Shown here: positions 22,391 through 33,969 of the stretch, in pieces
Layout of the letters: each line of letters starts with the position of its first letter
Numbering within the stretch: the stretch's first letter is position 1
Assembly: GCA_963854835.1 (NCBI GenBank)
Contig: OY978525.1
Coordinates: 24,823,253 to 24,887,252, forward strand
Direction: 5' to 3'
Source: Megamerina dolium
Taxonomy: Eukaryota; Arthropoda; Insecta; Diptera; Megamerinidae
Length of the DNA: 64,000 nt
Notes under the pieces: model-generated
Seen by the model: the letters and a program-made list of their open reading frames with translations, nothing else
What the model was told of the DNA's origin: nothing
Databases searched by the model: none
Position numbers and translations under genes: made by a program

Positions 22391-24249
22391 CTGTTTTTAG
22401 ACGATTAACAGTAATTTTATTTTATTTTTGTTTTTGTTAATTTAAATCAATACGGCGTTGTTATTTATTATTTTCATTTGATGTGTGTGTTTAGTAGAGA
22501 CAATCAACGAACGAACAAACGAAGTAACGAGTCATTGTTAAGCCAAGACACAAACCAAAGCAGTGAGAGACACACAACGTAGTACAGTAGTAGAGTAGTG
22601 AACACATTGATGAGAGAGAGGGTATAAATGGTGGTGTTGATGATTTTCGTTGTTGTTGTTGTTATCAAAATGAAAGAAAGAGAAAGAAAAATATATTTTT
22701 AGGAGTTTTCTAGCATTAATCGCACATATTAGAAGTAGTAGACATTGTTGTTTTGCGCATTAAATATTTTTGACAGTATTAATAACATAAATACAATATA
22801 CACAATTTTGCGTCTTACTATAGTATTACAATTATTTAAATAGAAATAGTCTTACAAGTAAAATTTAAATGAAAAACCAAAATTAAAATAATAAATAAAT
22901 AAATAATATTGTGCCTGTTGTAATGAGAATGAAACAAAGAACCAGCAAAATAATATAAGCATATAATTGATATGTAATAGAATGAGAAAGCGCATGCATT
23001 TGTTTGTATGATAAAATGAATAACGAAAAGAAGCAAAAACATAATACAAATGTATCTTCTTAAAAACTATATTTATGTTGTTTTCGAAAAAAAATGCATT
23101 TTCAATAACAATATATTACTTAAATATGTTTTCCTTTCTCTTTCTTTCAGCAAATATGATTTTTGAAAATGAACAACAAACCAAAAATGTATTTTATACA
23201 CTGCATTGCCATCTATTCTTTAGTATCAACAGTATTAATGATAAGAAGAAAAGCAAACTTATATGCAGTGCTGACAGAAGAGAACTTGCGCAGTGCCACC
23301 ACCAATCATTATCAGCAGCTAAAGTCTACTTGTTGTCTCTCTCTCTCTACACTCATTTTTTTCTAAGGCACAATATTATTTTAAATAATGTAAACATATT
23401 TTAAAATAAAGCAAAAATATATTAATAATTTGTTTTAAAATTGTTTTTTATTTCAATTTTTTACTTTTTTATATTTTTATACGTTGTCGATTAATATTTA
23501 TTTATATATATAATATATGGGAATGCATTACACCACACATTAGCAGCACATATATTAAGAAAGCATATAATAATGTATTTAATTATTAGTAATATATCTA
23601 TAAAAAAAATTATGACAACGACGACGATATAGTGAGTTATCGTTTTCTTTTTCAAATTGCATATATGAAGATTGGTTGTGCGTCATACAAAGTTACCATA
23701 AATTGAATACTCTTTTTTTTTCAAAAACATCGAAAAAAAAGTAATCAATCTATTTGGAAATGAGATTATCATATGTTATATTTCACAGATTTAGAAAAAA
23801 TTGATATTAGAGTTGGTTAGCGACTTGAGAAAATCACACAATTAATTTTCTTGAAACTTTCACCTTCACAAGATCACAATAAGTTCCTCAATCTTGCAAA
23901 ATATGATTAAATAAGTCTAAATATATCAGAAACTAATTTTGAAAATCTTCATATCAATATTTCACATACGACAATATTTTTCCCAGGCAACAATATCTAA
24001 ATAATTTTTAAAGTGCAACAGTAGTAGTAATTATTATTATCGGAAATGATAATAACTAATAATTTACAATTCTAACTGTATATACACTCAATTTGAGTAC
24101 AATTTGACATTTTCAGTTTTGATCGAGTTCGATTTTTGTTTATTAAATCACAAATTTTTAATTATATTCTCTGTTCAAATATTCATTTTTAACATTACGC
24201 ATTTATCGCTTATTGTAAATTCGAACCAAGAATTTATAAATGCAATGTA
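22391..24249. other. intron 4, distal part
   Basis: No gene recognised. AT-rich, with short CAACAA, AGAGAG and CTCTCT tracts. Short open frames around 23075-23400 match nothing I know. Confidence 0.35.
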
Positions 24250-25000
24250 TCAATAACAGTACTGGCCCAATTTCGAGAAAGAGTTATCACCACTTTAAAG
24301 GCGATTCCTGCGATTACATGTCGATTTTTAAGTGTTTTTACAATATTTATGTATGAGAGTCCCCATAATGCGTAGAGATGGGATGTAAAGGTAAATATGC
24401 TCAGAGGAAATGTTGACGAGCAACAATTAATAGAGGTCAGTCATTGGGTTAAGTTATGTAATTATTTGTTAATTTTCAGATATTTTGCTGTTCATTTTGT
24501 ATGGGAGTCTCCTTAAGAGATGAAGGTATGGGGAAGTATGTTCAGTGAAAAAGTTGTGGCGGTGTAATCCCAAGGGACATTTCTTGATTTTCAATACAAT
24601 GAAATTAGATAAATAATCTCATAGTGTAGCTCCTGGAGGGATACTCTTTATGACCGACTTCCATTCAGTATATCTCCTTAACATTTCCTCCAAACATACT
24701 TACCCTCTACAACCACCCCGTAAAGAAGGCTCTCGTACAAAATGAACGTAAAATACCTGAAAACTGACAATAGTTGTACAGGAAACGCACCTGCAGCAGT
24801 GAAATGTATGACCTACCCCAATTAATTTTTCCTCCAAATATACTTAACCCCTATATCCATCACTTAAAGGAACGTAAACAATTGAAAATCGACTTTAGCT
24901 GCTCAGGAATCACCTCTGTCTCTACTCCTTAAGAAGACTCACATACAAAATTTATGGTTTTGTACAAAATTTCAGGAAAATCTTTAGAAAATTCTTTGGA
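24250..25000. repeat. foldback-like block of degenerate repeats
   Basis: Forward-oriented monomers (about 24280-24610) carry the words TGTATGGGAGTCTCC, GGAAATGTTGACGAG and GGTCAGTCATTGG. They are followed by reverse-oriented monomers (about 24640-24950) such as AACATTTCCTCCAAACATAC and TCTCGTACAAAATGAACG. The polarity switch makes the block a long imperfect inverted repeat of the same family as 38985-40286. No end repeats or coding seen. Confidence 0.65.
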
Positions 25001-26079
25001 AAGAATTCCTTAATCAAATTCCTTATCCAAAATATTTATATTTTTTGCTGAGCCAAGTGGTCAAAATATTGCACCTTTCAAATTAACCCAGTATATCAAA
25101 TTTTTTTTCAAGCAAATAGATCAAGACAATGCCAAATAAGATAATGTAAATCGAAATATTACCGACTACTGTTGACTTTAAATTAAAAAATCAATTAATT
25201 CAAAGCATTTTCATGATTAAAAAAATATATATCTACATAATCTAAGTAGTAGTTAGGAATGTGTGAATGTATTTGATTTTTTTTTTTTTTTAATCTTTTG
25301 ATTTGACAATTTTCAATATAAAAAAGGGACATTCATTATTGACTAATATAATGGCGACAAGTCATATTTAAAATTTCACCTTTAAACCAATTGGCAATTT
25401 ATTAAAAATTCAAAACGTTCTAATAATCGATGGGTTGAAGTTTTGTATTTTTAGATAAATTGCCAATTAATTTTGAAGTGAAAATGAAATTCAGAATATG
25501 ACCCGATACTATGCATTTTTATATCATACATATTATAATAGTGTGGGTGGTTTCATAAAGCGCATATTTTGTTTTATTTTAATTATTTTCTCGGCTTGTG
25601 TATATGTGTATATTGTGATTAACTATTTTAAATTTAGAGTTATTTTCCATTTTCTATATTAGTAATTCAATAAAATGGCAGCATTTCAAAATAATGTTGG
25701 ACTAGAAGAGCCACAAATAAATTGCACATAAAACTTACAAAAAAAAAAAATATGAATATAATAATTAACCTCATAATGAATAAATAAATATTATAAATGT
25801 TCTCTTCATTAATATTAAACTATATTAAATTAGAATGTGTGCTGTATTTATTAAATGAAAAATAATATCAAATAAATTTATCAGATGATGCACACTTAGG
25901 AATTTCAACAAGAAAAAAAATGCATTGGTTTAGTAATAACTATAGCTTGCCATTCTATAAAGGTAAAAGCTTTCGAGTATGGACTATGGTAATAATTGGT
26001 TTTCTTTTTGAATTAGTTTAAATGTGCGCTTGGTTTTTAATATTTCATTTGTTAGAAGCAAACAAAAAAATTGTTTATT
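25001..26079. other. intron 4, proximal part / 3' UTR of short isoform
   Basis: AT-rich. AATAAA signals on the minus strand at 26074-26079 and 25847-25852 could end the short hts transcript. No other gene seen. Confidence 0.4.
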
Positions 26080-26127
26080 TTAGTTTGCATCATCTTGTTG
26101 TTTATCTTCAAATGTAATAATTTCTAC
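26080..26127 (-). CDS. hts: hts short-isoform terminal extension
   Basis: If the exon 4 donor (26126-26127) is not used, translation continues V-E-I-I-T-F-E-D-K-Q-Q-D-D-A-N and stops at TAA (26080-26082), giving a 485-residue protein with head and neck only. Drosophila hts is known to make a short adducin (ShAdd) lacking the tail, so a functional read-through form is likely. Possible poly(A) signals follow within 6 and about 230 nt. Confidence 0.7.
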   Translation of the reverse strand, partial: VEIITFEDKQQDDAN

Positions 26128-26251
26128 CTTTGTGATTTTCTTTGGATCTGGTGTGCCAGTCTCAAGAACTTCAACCTTTTGATAAACATTTGGCGAATTC
26201 AACCATCTGCTGCGATCACCGCCTTTACGTAAATCACCTTTCTTCCAAATG
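26128..26251 (-). CDS. hts: hts coding exon 4
   Basis: 124 nt after a TCCCTTCAG acceptor. A split Gly codon joins it to exon 3: it reads RQG then IWKKGDLRKGGDRSRWLNSP, then NVYQKVEVLETGTPDPKKITK (residues 429-470). It is the conserved adducin neck segment, ending at a codon boundary. The donor is GTAGAA, weaker than the GTAAGT and GTGAGT sites of several other exons, which fits regulated use. Confidence 0.95.
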
Positions 26252-26316
26252 CTGAAGGGAAAAGAACAAAATATTTGTATACGACATAAATACAAGCAAA
26301 TCTTTCCACCACTAAC

Positions 26317-27022
26317 CCCTGTCTAAAGAGTTCCTCTTCCTCAAGCAGATAACCTAACGACGATACAGCTGGTGGCAGTTCGACATCGTTCTTCGGTTTG
26401 GGTGGATCCGATTTAATCAATGGATGGCGATAAATATAACCGGTACGATAGCCAGCATTGTCTAGCATACGCATTAATGCCTCAAACTCGGCACCACCAA
26501 CACGCCATTTTGGTGCTGCACCCACTACTTTAGTCGGAGTTGCCTCCTTATCCTCCTCGGCGGTTGTCGTTGCGACGGCGGCAGCAAATTTCTTCGCCAA
26601 ATCCTCTGGTGGACGACGTGATTGTTCATAGATTAACTTACGCGATTCCTCAGGAATCAATACCAAATTATCCAAACCGACTGGCAGCAATTTCAATTGA
26701 GTCTCACATGCTTGTACAATGTGACAGGCAGCATGGAATGCCTCTTCGATGGTTTCACCACAGCATAGGGCGCCATAATTGCTCAATAGCAACACCTTGG
26801 AATTGGGGCCCAAATTACGTACAAGCTTATCACGCTCATCCGCATCACCAATGGCACCTGTATACGGATGCGTAGTGATCTCACCAAGGACACAAGCATC
26901 CTTGGTAATTGGCAGTAGACCGGTTTTCAGTGAGGAGATGGCAACAACGGGTGAACAGCCAATATAAATTGCGCAACGTATATCTGGACGTGCTGCATGT
27001 ACAGCCGAATGTAACACAAAGT
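26317..27022 (-). CDS. hts: hts coding exon 3 (adducin head, aldolase-like domain)
   Basis: 706 nt between CATTTCAG and GTTAGT (residues 194-428 plus two bases). Contains the second half of the class II aldolase/adducin fold: FVLHSAVHAARPDIRCAIYI, then LGEITTHPYTG, LLLSNYGALCCGETIEEAFH and LLPVGLDNLVLIPEE. An A/T/E-rich variable loop (VATTTAEEDKEATP) precedes the neck motif KWRVGGAEFEALMRMLDNAG. True aldolases have an H-x-H zinc pair where this reads CAIYIG, so the fold is non-catalytic, as in other adducins. The domain supports oligomers that cap actin filaments and recruit spectrin at membranes, the fusome and ring canals (family knowledge). Confidence 0.97.
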
Positions 27023-27087
27023 CTGAAATGAAAAGGCGTTGGATGAGATTGAAATTATTCACATTCATAGTATTTAATTGTACTTAC

Positions 27088-27571
27088 GACTCTTATTCAC
27101 ACCAAAATTAGTTGTACCCTGTTCGACGACATTCCCTTGCATATCGACCTTATTCAATGACGATGCAGTGATCTCATGATACAGCAAACCATAGGGATTT
27201 ACAAGAAAATATTCCTGATCGACCTTGAGCCGTGCAGTAATCTGTGCGCCCAAACCTTGTGTCCAACCATATAAATCCAATAGACGGAATGTTGCTGCCA
27301 ATTTACATCTGAGTATTTTTTCACCCTTGGCATAGCCCATCGATTCAACACCGCGTATATCATTAATTGGCACCATACAGTTCGATGCTTTATAAACGCT
27401 GCCAACACGTGATGCTGGTATACCAACAATATCGGATAATTGCTGCAAAATACCAGTAGCACTGCCAGCACCATCACGTGCCGAATCCACAATACGTTCC
27501 AACTCTTCACGAAAGAGTTTCGAACCCATGATGGCCTCGACACGTTTACGTCTTTCCATTTCACGCATATC
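27088..27571 (-). CDS. hts: hts coding exon 2 (adducin head)
   Basis: 484 nt between TTTGTAG and GTAAGT. Begins D-M-R-E-M-E-R-R-K-R-V-E and runs through ILQQLSDIVGIPASRVGSVY, then INDIRGVESMGYAKGEKILR and LDLYGWTQGLGAQITARL, ending NFGVNKS plus one base of the next His codon (residues 33-193). Near identical to Drosophila Hts as I recall it. The intron to exon 3 is only 65 nt. Confidence 0.97.
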
Positions 27572-29189
27572 CTACAAAAAAAAAAAAAAAAAAACATTTA
27601 AAAATCAATAATTATTAATTGACACATCGGCTGATTGCACAGTACAACATAATTTGAGTGCACAGAATACCCAATGTTCTAAAAATTTCTAAATGTGGCA
27701 ACCTTTTTTTATAATTATTTTGTAAAAATATCGACGGTTTGTATAAATATCGTAAAATTGTATAAAATTCCTTGTAAAACAACAAGTAGATTTATTGGAA
27801 ATGACTGAAAATGTTCGGGGTTTGGACACCTTTTCGTGGGAAGAAAGGGATCAAAACGAGAACCATTGAAAAGTACAGGCTGATGATGATAGAATTTGGG
27901 TGCCGACTTATAATAATTGCCTAATCCCCTAGGGTGGGGCGGTTAGCCAAAGAGAGGTAAGCCGTCGAGCCGTGTTTGCTCATTAAGAGTTGTACATATA
28001 TTGACGTAGCCTCTTCATATGAAAGAGGTGCTAATTTCAAGCAACACTCACTGCCCCCTGGCCCCGACAGTGTGTGTTATATCACCGGTGCCAAGAATCA
28101 GCCTACCTGGGGGACCACCAAAATTAGACCAGTCTCTAACAAAGTAAAAGAAGACCAAAAGTTCTTCGGATCAGATCGTGATAACTGTGTGTTGCGGATC
28201 TGTGTGAAATTAGGTCTTTAGTAATTCCAGCTCCAGACAGAAATTGCGGGCGTTCTACTAATCATACCGTATCCATGGAATCCCGACGAACAGTCCGGAG
28301 CCGAATGGGGCTGAAACTGGTAGTAGCTTCGACTACGAGGTCTTACCAAAAGACTTTAAATTTAGTACCACGGGTATTCAGGTTGGAATCCCTTCAATCT
28401 GATTGTTGGGAACGGCGCTTCGGGGAGCTTTTCGTGACGGTTGTGGTAACCTAAAGAACACGTGGGTACAGTATTCCATGTCAAAGGCGTGGCAATGTGA
28501 AGTTGCATTGCAACCAGGATGCTGAACCCTAATATCAGAAAAGGTTTTAGTTAGGCCTCGATACCCATCAAGTAGGGTAGTATGTCTATTCAACGTGCTC
28601 CAATTGGTACCGTAGGAACCTGGAGGTTGGTTTCTGATTTTTCAATCCTACGTGGCGCTTATCAACGCTTCAAATTGATACATACGCTTTGTGCGTCGTG
28701 AGATTAGGCCATCATAGCAGCTGCTCACGATAAACACTGTTCAGTTGTTGATGTATCCATGGAAATAATTCGGGAGGTCTGAGTGGAAACTACAAAAGTA
28801 GTGACTAAGCCTGTTTCAGCACACATACAAAAGTGCAAAAAATCAATAATTGTTTGAAAAATGACTAATTTATAGTCTCTTAGATGAGGCAAATGTCGCA
28901 AAATTGACTGTCTCATAGATTGTTAATAGACTAAAGTAACCCAAAAAGAAAGTTTTAGCATTAAATTGAAAACTTGAGGGTGTTAAAATTGTTTTAATCA
29001 TTGTTTTGTTGTTGTTCTATTCGATCAGACCTAGAAACAACACCGATCACTAGGTATCATTTGCTGCACCTTTTGTGTACTTGGCACTCTTTTAACGCCA
29101 AGTACACAAAAAACTGAGTACATCAAACTCGTCTACTGCGGATGAAAAATTCCATATCTTTAAGGAGAAAATCGTATAGAAAAAACCCT
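27572..29189. other. hts intron 1 with a GC-richer foreign-looking block
   Basis: Sequence at about 27800-28720 is clearly richer in GC than its surroundings. It holds text such as CCCCTGGCCCCGACAGTG and GGAATCCCGACGAACAGTCC, with no open frame longer than about 80 codons and no protein I recognise. It is probably a decayed transposon of unknown class. The rest is AT-rich intron, with a long A-run next to the exon 2 acceptor. Confidence 0.4.
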
Positions 29190-29480
29190 GCTGCAGTGGA
29201 TGCCGTTGGTTAATACATTGACTTTCTGAGCCATAGGTCGTGTTTCGAACCCCGGCTGAGACGGCAACTTTAATTTCGAACAATGCCCACTTGTCGTCAA
29301 TGTGCCATTAAAAAGCTACTTAAACAGCTCTGTGACAATGCTCAGAAAAAGTGATGTGACAATAATTCTGCCGTTCGAAACCGGCGAATATAAGTAGATC
29401 CCATCTAATAATGTCCAAAATTTCACACGCACAACAGTGCTGTTGGAAAAAAAGCTGGGCCAAAGGGTTCTTAAATGATT
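29190..29480 (+). mobile_element. tRNA-derived SINE copy
   Basis: Head reads GATGCCGTTGGTTAATACAT (degenerate A box) and, downstream, AGGTCGTGTTTCGAACCCCG (B box). The body shares TGCCATTAAAAAGCT, CAGCTCTGTGACAATGCTCA and AACAGTGCTGTTGGAAAAAA with the copies at 17.1 and 60.3 kb. Confidence 0.72.
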
Positions 29481-29683
29481 AAATGATTGGAAGCGTTGCC
29501 TTGCAAATTTGCAAATCAGCTGATAGTAATATTTTTTTTTTTTTTTTTTTGATAAAAAATATAACATTTTTGTTTGGTTACGGGCATCACTAAAAATGGA
29601 TACAATTTTTTGCTCATTTTCTATGAGAAAAATCTTGTACTGTTACTATATTTTGTCATTAGCACTCGAGTCGTCATCATTAC

Positions 29684-29779
29684 CTGTTCTATATCTGCTG
29701 GCCTCGCTTTACTGCTCTCATCATCCTCTGCGGCTGATAAATCTATGCCATTTTGCGGTGGTTGTTCGACTTCGGTCAT
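29684..29779 (-). CDS. hts: hts coding exon 1 with start codon
   Basis: ATG at 29779 followed by 32 whole codons: MTEVEQPPQNGIDLSAAEDD then ESSKARPADIEQ, ending at CAG before a GTAATG donor. The first dozen residues match the Drosophila Hts N-terminus as I remember it. The start is supported by an in-frame TGA eight codons upstream (29801-29803) and no other ATG between. The 5' UTR part of the exon (29780-29856) follows an ATTATTTGCAG acceptor, so at least one non-coding exon must lie further right. Confidence 0.96.
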
Positions 29780-29856
29780 CTTTGTTGTTGTTGTTGCTGC
29801 TCAGTTCCTTCTCGAGACTACACCACACTCTTTTGTTTGATTATTAATAATATTAT
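29780..29856 (-). other. hts: hts 5' UTR part of exon 1
   Basis: 77 nt between the acceptor CAG (29857-29859) and the start codon. It ends in a CAA run typical of fly leaders and has no upstream ATG. Confidence 0.8.
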
Positions 29857-31029
29857 CTGCAAATAATAATAAAAAATATAATATTTTTATTTTAATATGC
29901 TTCAATTCTTTATTAAATGAATAAAAATTATATAAAAGCCAAATTAATGGATGTCAACAAATAAAAACATCTTCTGAAGCGAAAGAGAGAAATTTGAGCA
30001 CACATTTTTTTGCATCAAATACTATACAATGACCCTCAAATTAAATTGACGTCGCCATCTTACATCGTAAAACTGTAAAATTTATTGCCACCATATGGAA
30101 AGTACAGGAAAAAAAAAAACTGCAAATAATCAAAATGCATTTAAAAATGAAAATATCAAAAATATAAGCAAACAAAAAGTAATAAAAATAATAAACATAA
30201 AATTTAAGACAAGAGAAACGATAATTGCTCTATGTGAAACCCCGAAGATCATACAATATTAGAGCATCAAGGCTGGAGAGTGCGTGGCACAAAGTTGGAG
30301 GTGCTCATATGTATTGTATTTGTGTATAAATATTTGAATTTTATTTACAAAAAATAGCCGTCTTACTTATTTTCCGAATTTTCAAATCAAATTAAAAAGA
30401 AATCTATTTTGAGTTGTTGATGATATTTACACTAACTACTTGAATAGACGTTCTTATATACAACTTAAAGAAACATTCAATTGAATTTTATGTAGTTATT
30501 GAAAACAAAATTCAATATTTATTTTTGAAATTGTATTCGAATTTATTTCGTATACTAAACAACCCCGGGGGCATGCAACTTTTCGGCAGTGGCCTTTTTT
30601 TCCCCATCTTATTTAAATGTGTTTAGAGAAATATGATACATCTCATTCAATAAATTGAAAACGCAAGCATAAAATTTATTTATTGATTTCTTTTCAAACT
30701 ATGTATATTTGTACTGGAAATAGCGAATAGGAAATGCAAAATATACATACAAGAGCACAGTATTTCTAACCGACACCAGCAGACTTGTAAATAATATTAG
30801 CAACTCATACTTATGCGAATAGATACTTACAAGTCTGTGTATGGTGGTTGATACTCATTCCGCCTCCACAATGAAAAAAGGCATTAAATTTATTGGCAAT
30901 GAAGCATTGATGCGCACAAGTTGATTGATTGATAGTGTATTCAATAGCAGACGTATTACGTATAAAAAAAATCAGCGATTGCATCTTTGCAATTAAATGT
31001 AGTAATTGTACTGAAAATAAGAGGGTGTT
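29857..31029. other. proximal part of the long first hts intron
   Basis: AT-rich; no gene or repeat recognised. Several GTAAGT-like words on the minus strand (for example near 30826) have no convincing exon beside them. Confidence 0.35.
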
Positions 31030-31240
31030 ACGAAAAGTATTCGACACAACTAAGCACAAGAGTGGGTCGATAACTTCGTGAAAATTGAAATAAAGAATAC
31101 CCTATTCGACAAAATAGTATTTTTTTCAGCATAATCCTCTTTCAGCTCAATACTCTTGGTCCAATGTTTCTCCAAATTTTTTATGTCCCCCGTTATGTTA
31201 CATTGATGCCATCAAAATAAGCGTTTGTAGGTATCACTGC
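31030..31240 (-). mobile_element. mariner relic, 3' part
   Basis: Minus strand reads in pieces A-Y-F-D-G-I-N, then NLEKHWTKSIELKEDYAEKN, the usual C-terminus of mariner transposases (relatives: L-x-x-R-W-x-K-C-I-x-x-x-G-D-Y). Separated from the rest of the element by the LINE at 31240-32130. Confidence 0.72.
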
Positions 31241-32130
31241 ACAATTCCGGTTGTGGGAATGAATTAAGTCCTGAATTGGGAAGGACCTCTCCCCGCCGTT
31301 TAATACCGAACGGGGTTTCAGACAAGGTGATTCGTTATCGTCCGAGTTCTTCAATCTTATTATGGAGAAAATAATACGAGCTGCTGATCTACGACACAAT
31401 GGCACTATCTTCAACAAAAGTGTCATGATGTTAGCGTATGCCGGCTATATTGACATAATCGGCATGAACACGCGAGTTGGAAAGAGAATCGCGTCGAATG
31501 GGTCTCACAGTGAACGAGGGCAAAACGACGTACCTAGTATCAACAAACAAAGAGTTCCAGCGTCATGGACAGCACGTCACTGTTGATAACTACGCTTTTG
31601 AAGTAGTGAAAGACTTTATCTATCTTGCAACCATCATTAACACCAGTAATGACGTCAGCCTGGAGATATTGCGAAGGATCGCTCTTGCTAACAGGTGCTA
31701 CTTTGGGCTAAGTAAGCAATAGAGAAGTCGGGCCCTCCCTCGATAAGCGAAAACCACACGCTTCAAGTCTCTCATCATGCCTGCCCTTACATATGGCGCC
31801 GAAGCTTGAACGATTTCTACCTCAGATGATAGAATGCTCCGAGTTTTCGAGAGAAAAGTATTACCTATTTGCGTTGGTGGCGAGTATCCATGAACTGTAT
31901 GAGCTGTATGCCGACACCGACATAGTGAAGCGCATTAAAATTCAGCGGCTGCGCTGGCTAAGTCATGTCGAGCGAATGTAAGAACACGCTCCGGCTAAGG
32001 TGTTCATCCGCTGGTGGACGACGCAGAAGAGGAAGACCTAACGTCCGGTGGAAAGATCAAGTATTGGAGAACTTGTCAGCACTTGGAATTTCTAACTGGC
32101 GCCCTCTAGCAAAGGAAAGAGCTTCAGGTT
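31240..32130 (+). mobile_element. LINE fragment inserted in mariner
   Basis: Closely matches the second half of the reverse-transcriptase ORF at 53454-54965 from about 53960 to 54890, with small internal deletions (for example after 31470 and near 31870) and many stops. The catalytic Y-A-D-D is changed to Y-A-G-Y at about 31437-31450. Both ends abut mariner sequence. Confidence 0.82.
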
Positions 32131-32560
32131 AGGAAACAAAAAGTAATCGCAGGGGGTTAAATTTTGAGAAGATGCTGGATAAGAGAATAATTCGTAACCC
32201 AATTCATTGCAATATTGCCATCGCTACCGCGGACTTGTACGCCGACACGTTGTACTCGTGAAAGATTACATTTTCCTCACCAAATGTGGTCATATTTGTT
32301 ACGAAGGGGAGCTGAAACGATCCAACACGCTCTACATAATATGCGCCGGTGATAATTTGCCCCATTTACCCGACCAAAATGTTCGGCGTCACTTGTACTG
32401 ATACGACCACATCGAAATTGAGTAAATTAAGTGCTGGATGCCTCCAAATGATTGTGAAGCTTTTATCCGATTTGTGTGAAGGCACTTTCTCGCAAAAAAA
32501 GATTGTGTGTAGTTAACACACGAAATTCACTTTTTTCCATTTCAACGAAAATGTTCGGAC
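32130..32560 (-). mobile_element. mariner relic, 5' and central parts
   Basis: At 32548 a minus-strand ATG opens MEKSEFRVLTTHNLFLRES, the start of a mariner transposase. At about 32150-32270 lies HEYNVSAYKSAVAMAILQ, corresponding to the H-x-D-N-A-P-x-H block with its catalytic Asp changed (EYN for QDN). Most of the sequence between has been lost, and stops are frequent. Confidence 0.75.
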
Positions 32561-32679
32561 GAGTTTATTTTAAATGGCTGTCACAAGAAAACTATTTGGC
32601 AAATCTGTCTAAAGGTAGTTCTTTTGAAAGATGTTTCTTGAGGAGCAAAATGTTTTTATTTACTGTGCAAGGTGTTCTC

Positions 32680-32840
32680 TTGATCAATTTTATGGACTCT
32701 TGTAATCTCCTTGCGCGTCTATACATTTCTCCGTCCAAATAGCACTTGACGTCTTGTTCAGCAAAATAATTATTTACAAAGGTAATGACTTCCTTATTTT
32801 ACAAGAACTGCTGTCCTTCGAGCGCAACTTATAGTTTAGG
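32680..32840 (-). mobile_element. second mariner C-terminal fragment
   Basis: Minus strand reads EVITFVNNYFAEQDVKCYLD and then RRARRLQESIKLI, a mariner C-terminus of a different type from the one at 31030-31240. It lies directly upstream of that element's start codon. Confidence 0.6.
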
Positions 32841-32989
32841 GAACTAAGCAAAATAATGCCACTTGTGGTGAGTAAGTACGGTGGTCAAGAAGTTCAAAAC
32901 TTAATTCGACGATTTTCACCATGAAACAGCTGAAATTGTTGTTGCTGCAGCAGATTATAGATTAAGTTAGTGGTAATGATATTGAAGTC

Positions 32990-33480
32990 GGTTATAAGCT
33001 ATAAGGTTTCTGCTTGTAGAGAGTTTGCCTACAGAGATAAGAGGTCAAGTTGGAAGAACTCCTGGGGCAGGTAAATAAGTGTTGGGTGTTTAGGTGCGGG
33101 ATGACATCAGACAGTAGATGCATCTACCAGTTCAGGGAGACAGTGGCTCGCACGGATCTAGGGAAGTCATTCCCCAAGTACGATGTTGTAGGTATGTCTT
33201 TCAATGGGATCTTCCAGTGGACGTAGGTGTAAGGGGGTTAAATGATGTTTTGTGTGTGTCTGTATTCAGGTTATCAAGTAGCTGGAGCACATGCTCATCA
33301 AAGGAGCTCAGGTTTCTGTGGATATTACGGCGAGATAGGATCTTATGCTTTAAATTGTGGCTGTGCCCCAGCTTTCGACACATTGCAATGATGCGTAACG
33401 CGGAGTTTGTCTTATCAGAAGGTTGAGCCATCAGGTGTCGCTTATTTGTAATGCCTAAATTGATGCGGCATAATTGATAA
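32990..33480 (-). mobile_element. non-LTR retrotransposon 3' relic
   Basis: Minus strand holds, in broken frames, SSFDEHVLQLLDNLNTDTHK and then a C-terminal block IYCLMSSRT-TPNTYLPAP ending near L-I-S-V-G. In jockey-like elements this block reads C-x-x-C, D-T-x-H-L-F-x-C-P, T-x-L-T-P-x-x-L-W. Several stops. Confidence 0.5.
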
Positions 33481-33969
33481 CCGATCTACCAATGGCCTTT
33501 TAGACACAAGTGGGGTTTGGTTGTCGAATGTTAATCCGAAGATTGACAGTTAGCTTGTTGACAATTAGTATAATTCTACGCCACGAAATCTTTACACTCA
33601 TGGTTACCACTTTAATTCAAAGATTGTCTAACATCAATTGGTGAACTTGAGCATATTATTATCAGTGGTGGCATTGTTTTGGTCCTTACTATCAAGCTGG
33701 TACGGCCACGTTTAAATTCAACTACCCAAAATTTACCAGTGGCAAACGATGGTGCAGAGTCCTGGTACGTAGTGTCCCTTACACGTCATTGATTTGTCTA
33801 GTCGCATTGCCATTCAAAAATTAAATATTTAATGACAGCTGAATATGCTATTCTTTTCAATTTTTATTATTTTCATAAAAACGACGCTCACATCGACTCA
33901 CTTAAGCGGTTGAATATCAACGGCGCGTCTAAAATATTTGAAATTTTGGTAACTTTCAAATGATGGACT

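Noticed and set aside
26199..26250. Hts head reading on through the exon 3 donor as a separate terminal form
   Set aside because: The unspliced continuation past the 26317 donor is out of register with the conserved IWKKGD neck, and the 65-nt intron has good splice sites.
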